DNA of 64,000 nucleotides from Kudoa neothunni. Lineage: Eukaryota > Cnidaria. A program made the translations under genes and the position numbers. The notes beneath the pieces are model-generated. The model searched no databases. It saw only the letters and a program-made list of their open reading frames with translations, and was not told the origin of the DNA. Shown in pieces: positions 61,320 to 64,000 of the stretch. The first letter of the stretch is position 1. The number at the start of each line of letters is the position of its first letter. The DNA is taken from positions 11,036,001 through 11,100,000 of the forward strand of contig OZ199839.1 of NCBI GenBank assembly GCA_964304625.1, read 5' to 3'.

Positions 61320-61556
61320 CATTATACGATTATATTTGATTTGTTTTATTAAAAATAAAACACAATTAATATTTAACTCAGTTTGGATTGTATATATTTT
61401 AACATATTATTATTTTTATAATCGTATTAGAATCGGATTTATAATCTATATATCTTATAATTAGGGAATGCCACATATATTCTTTATGCATTAAAAAAAT
61501 CTGCAATATCGTTAATTTAATCATTTTTGCATATTCATAGATAGACATGTATTTAT

Positions 61557-62844
61557 TTATTCAGTAATATATTTAATCATACTAAAAACGTTATTTAAAA
61601 GTTCTAATTTTTCCCCATTAATTGATCTGAATCATTCTTCGGATAAATATGCTTCTAAGATTTCAAAAGAAACTCCTCTTTTTATTCTTAGGAATTTTGT
61701 TTTCAGTCTTCCCCAGCAGGCCTAGATGGTATTAGTGTGAAACCCATCGCGAACATATTCTATAGAATGATTAATTTTTATATGATTATAACCAAGCGAT
61801 GATAAACTATTGTAGGCAGACCATAAATCACTAAAAATAGTCCACCCAGAAATGACTTCAGTCTTGATAATTTCGGTCAAGGTTTCGGAATTTCCTTTTT
61901 CGACGTAGAAGTATCGAACTTCCTTTAGTCATCTTTTGTTATTGTCGTCGACGTGACAAAGTGTCAAACAAAATATCCACGGCAGTCAATACAGTTACCG
62001 TATTTTTCTCTTCTTGCTGAATTTATATACTCAAATAAATTGAACAAGATAATCATATATTACTTTAGGAATTATCCGATACTACGTTCTCTGATGGTTC
62101 ATATTGGCTTCAGCTCATATCATTGATTGCTATAAGATTAAAAGTATAACAAGCCATAATAAAGAAATATGGTGCATTAAATAATAGAGATAATCACTTA
62201 GATCAACAAATTCTTTGTTTGGAGACGTCTTCCAAATATTTCATTTTAAACAACCGTCACGATTATTTTTTCGTTTTCCATGGAGAAGGGTTTCATCTAT
62301 TCCAACTACGAAATCTTCTCCACTAAATTTGACTCGTTGATTAAAGTTGAGGGTGCAAATATCTCCAAGCTTCGTAAACCACATGGCCACCGTTTTCTTG
62401 TCCGAATCAATCATTTCGGAGGCGGATAAAATAGAATTATCCATAGATCCGTAATAAATAATTTTAAAAAATTTTTTGACTGTCAGGTTATGAGATGGAC
62501 CATGACAACTTGAAATAGAAAAGAACGTCCCGTTCCTCGGAGATACCTTGGTTTTGCATCTGACTCCCGTTAAGGTGGTTTTTAGAGACAACGTTATTAC
62601 TTTTTACAAAAATAGCAAAACGTATAATCATAATCATTCTGTTAGTATGATGTCACTTTTGGCATAGGTCTTCTGACATTCGATTTTCGTTTTGTTAATG
62701 AAAAACATTTAAAATTATAACATTTAGAGCACCTATGAGGTTGAGAACGAAGATACCCTTTATGTAGCAATGCATTAAATAATTTCATGGGATCATTAAT
62801 TAATGGAAAAAGGCGCCATCTCCTAGAAAACTTAACGAATCCAT
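61557..62844 (-). pseudogene. Broken ISXO2/Merlin transposase, best-preserved copy
   Basis: The frame starts MDSLSF at 62844 with a Cys-pair zinc ribbon. The longest piece (62241-62591) reads SLKTTLTGVRCKTKVSPRNG, TFFSISSCHGPSHNL, KIIYYGSMDNSILSASEMID, VAMWFTKLGDICTLNF and VVGIDETLLHGKRKNNRDG. Beyond some breaks, the C-terminal part near 61850-61700 reads YNSLSSLGYNHIKINHSIEY, HTNTI.AC..RLKTKFLRIK and GVSFEILEAYLSEE. This is the order of ISXO2/IS1595-type transposases. A handful of stops and shifts make it inactive. Confidence 0.7.
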
Positions 62845-63155
62845 TTCCTTAACACATGCTAAGCTAACCCATTATTTTATTAACAAAGTTTATATGTTGT
62901 TCAATAATAAATCATGAAAGTCAAGGTTAATTTGAAAATAAGAGAAAATTCAGTGTTTACTGTCACATGGAGGAGATTGTACACGCATTCGACAGTGTTC
63001 AGGTTAAGAATTGTTAGAATTTAGAATTTGTTATTCTGAGCTGAATCTTTGCTCTCGGTATTATTTTATTTTATTATAAACAATCGTGAAAAAATTAGAA
63101 AGAAGCAACATGCACAAGATAGTGATTTTTAGGTGCCACACACTCCCCTATTACC

Positions 63156-63735
63156 ATTATTTCTTCTTTCATTCGGTTGGTTGGTTATTCTATACCTGAT
63201 TATCTTATTTCGAATTATGCTCGTTGGTATCGTTTTTTACTTTAAGTTAGTTATATCATTTTAAATGAGTATTTTGTAACAATGTTTAATATTTTTTCTA
63301 GTCTTGAAATATTATTATTTCCAATGTAGCTTTAATTATCTTAATGGCAATCATTGAACTAAGGATAAATTCATTGCAATATTCTGCAGACGTTGGCCTA
63401 TATTTGTTTACAATCATTGCTGCAAACAAACCACATTAACACAAGCTCACGTGTTCTTAATTTAAGTCTCGTATATATCGATATTCTAGTTGTGTAAAAT
63501 CAACGCAACATTTAAAAATCACTTATACAACAACTTAAGTATGGATTTATTGAAGCAAAGTATTAAACAATGACGGCATATTTGGCCAATTTAGAGGAAA
63601 AAGTCGACTAATTTATTTTCTTTTTAAAATTTATTTAACAGTAGTTCATTTATTGTTATATGTATTTATGAAATTAAAATTTTCATACGTACGTTATTTT
63701 GGTAGATATTCCCATCCGTTGCAATAGCCACTATC
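63156..63735. other. Duplicated spacer
   Basis: It matches 21712-21955 and then, after a junction at about 63400, 24680-25020. No gene is seen. Confidence 0.5.
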
Positions 63736-63739
63736 ATTT

Positions 63740-64000
63740 TTTAAAGTGAGTCCCCTATTAGGCATCTTTCGAGAGGCCTGTTTGAAAACTGAATCCGACT
63801 ATAATCAGTGCGTGGATGAGCAGATGATTCCATTTAAAGGTATTTACGAGAAATGAGTCTGGTGGTATTGTTCATGACATTTTTCTGGAAGTGGCAATTT
63901 TACTTATGATGGCGAAATCTCGGGTTTTCAATACTCCGACATCGTTTTAAATTGGCCCAGTCTATTGAAAAGGGAAACAGACACCACATACATTTTGATA
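63740..64000 (+). pseudogene. piggyBac transposase fragment cut by the window edge
   Basis: This is nearly identical to 25030-25290: CVDEQMIPFKG (first catalytic Asp) near 63815, then GEISGFQYSDIVL. It shows the same kinds of breaks. It continues beyond the window. Confidence 0.6.

Larger units (their letters stand above)
60024..63155 (-). mobile_element. Merlin/ISXO2-type transposon, least interrupted copy
   Basis: The left end GGTAATGGGGAGTGTATGG and the right end, inverted, GGTAATAGGGGAGTGTGTGG are about 200 bp long with the shared TTTTTCACGATTGTTTATAA motif. It is 3.1 kb, with only the hAT miniature element inside (60717-61319). The site occupied elsewhere by the hAT fossil retains just TAGGGAATGCC here (about 61453-61465), and the MULE site is empty. 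Confidence 0.75.

Overview
The window looks like an AT-rich eukaryotic nuclear contig from an organism with very small introns. Every intron I could place is about 36-66 nt, and most are 40-46 nt. No operons, ribosome binding sites or prokaryotic genes are visible. The left end holds three ordinary host genes, all on the minus strand: a COX5A-like subunit of cytochrome c oxidase, a UQCRH/QCR6-like hinge subunit of complex III, and an 11-exon gene for a secreted/membrane protein whose C-terminus resembles the V-ATPase accessory protein ATP6AP2. The set fits a small animal genome. The mix of Merlin/ISXO2-like, MULE, piggyBac and hAT elements would suit a parasite such as a myxozoan, but that placement is a guess.

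From about 8.5 kb to the right end, the window is a tandem array of five copies (in window order 1-5) of one gene family that I do not recognise. Each intact copy encodes a type I membrane protein of about 600 residues: signal peptide, ectodomain with four conserved cysteines and long helical/coiled-coil stretches, Ser/Thr/Asn-rich stalk, one transmembrane helix and a short tail. A 40-nt intron at a fixed position joins an upstream ATG to the long reading frame and creates the signal peptide. Copies 1, 3 and 5 are full length. Copy 4 has a large in-frame internal deletion. Copy 2 carries many single-base insertions and lies next to a 200-N gap. Two classes of 3' flank alternate (A-B-A-B-A), so the duplicated unit was probably a pair of genes about 20-26 kb long. 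Copies share patchwork segments, which suggests gene conversion.

The DNA between the copies is a nest of DNA transposons. Downstream of the A-type copies come, in order, a 1.2-1.35 kb repeat with long terminal inverted repeats and then a Merlin/ISXO2-like element (14158-21711, 39951-46307, 60024-63155). Each Merlin carries a 0.6 kb hAT-type miniature element. The first two also carry a hAT fossil with an 8-bp target duplication, and a MULE lies in or next to them. piggyBac elements flanked by TTAA lie at 22124-24527, 41801-44114 and 49547-51475, with fragments elsewhere. The paralogous segments act as empty sites for one another, so the order of insertion can be read directly. The MULE and one piggyBac carry host-sized introns of 39-46 nt. 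No virus-derived element, rRNA, tRNA or CRISPR array was recognised.
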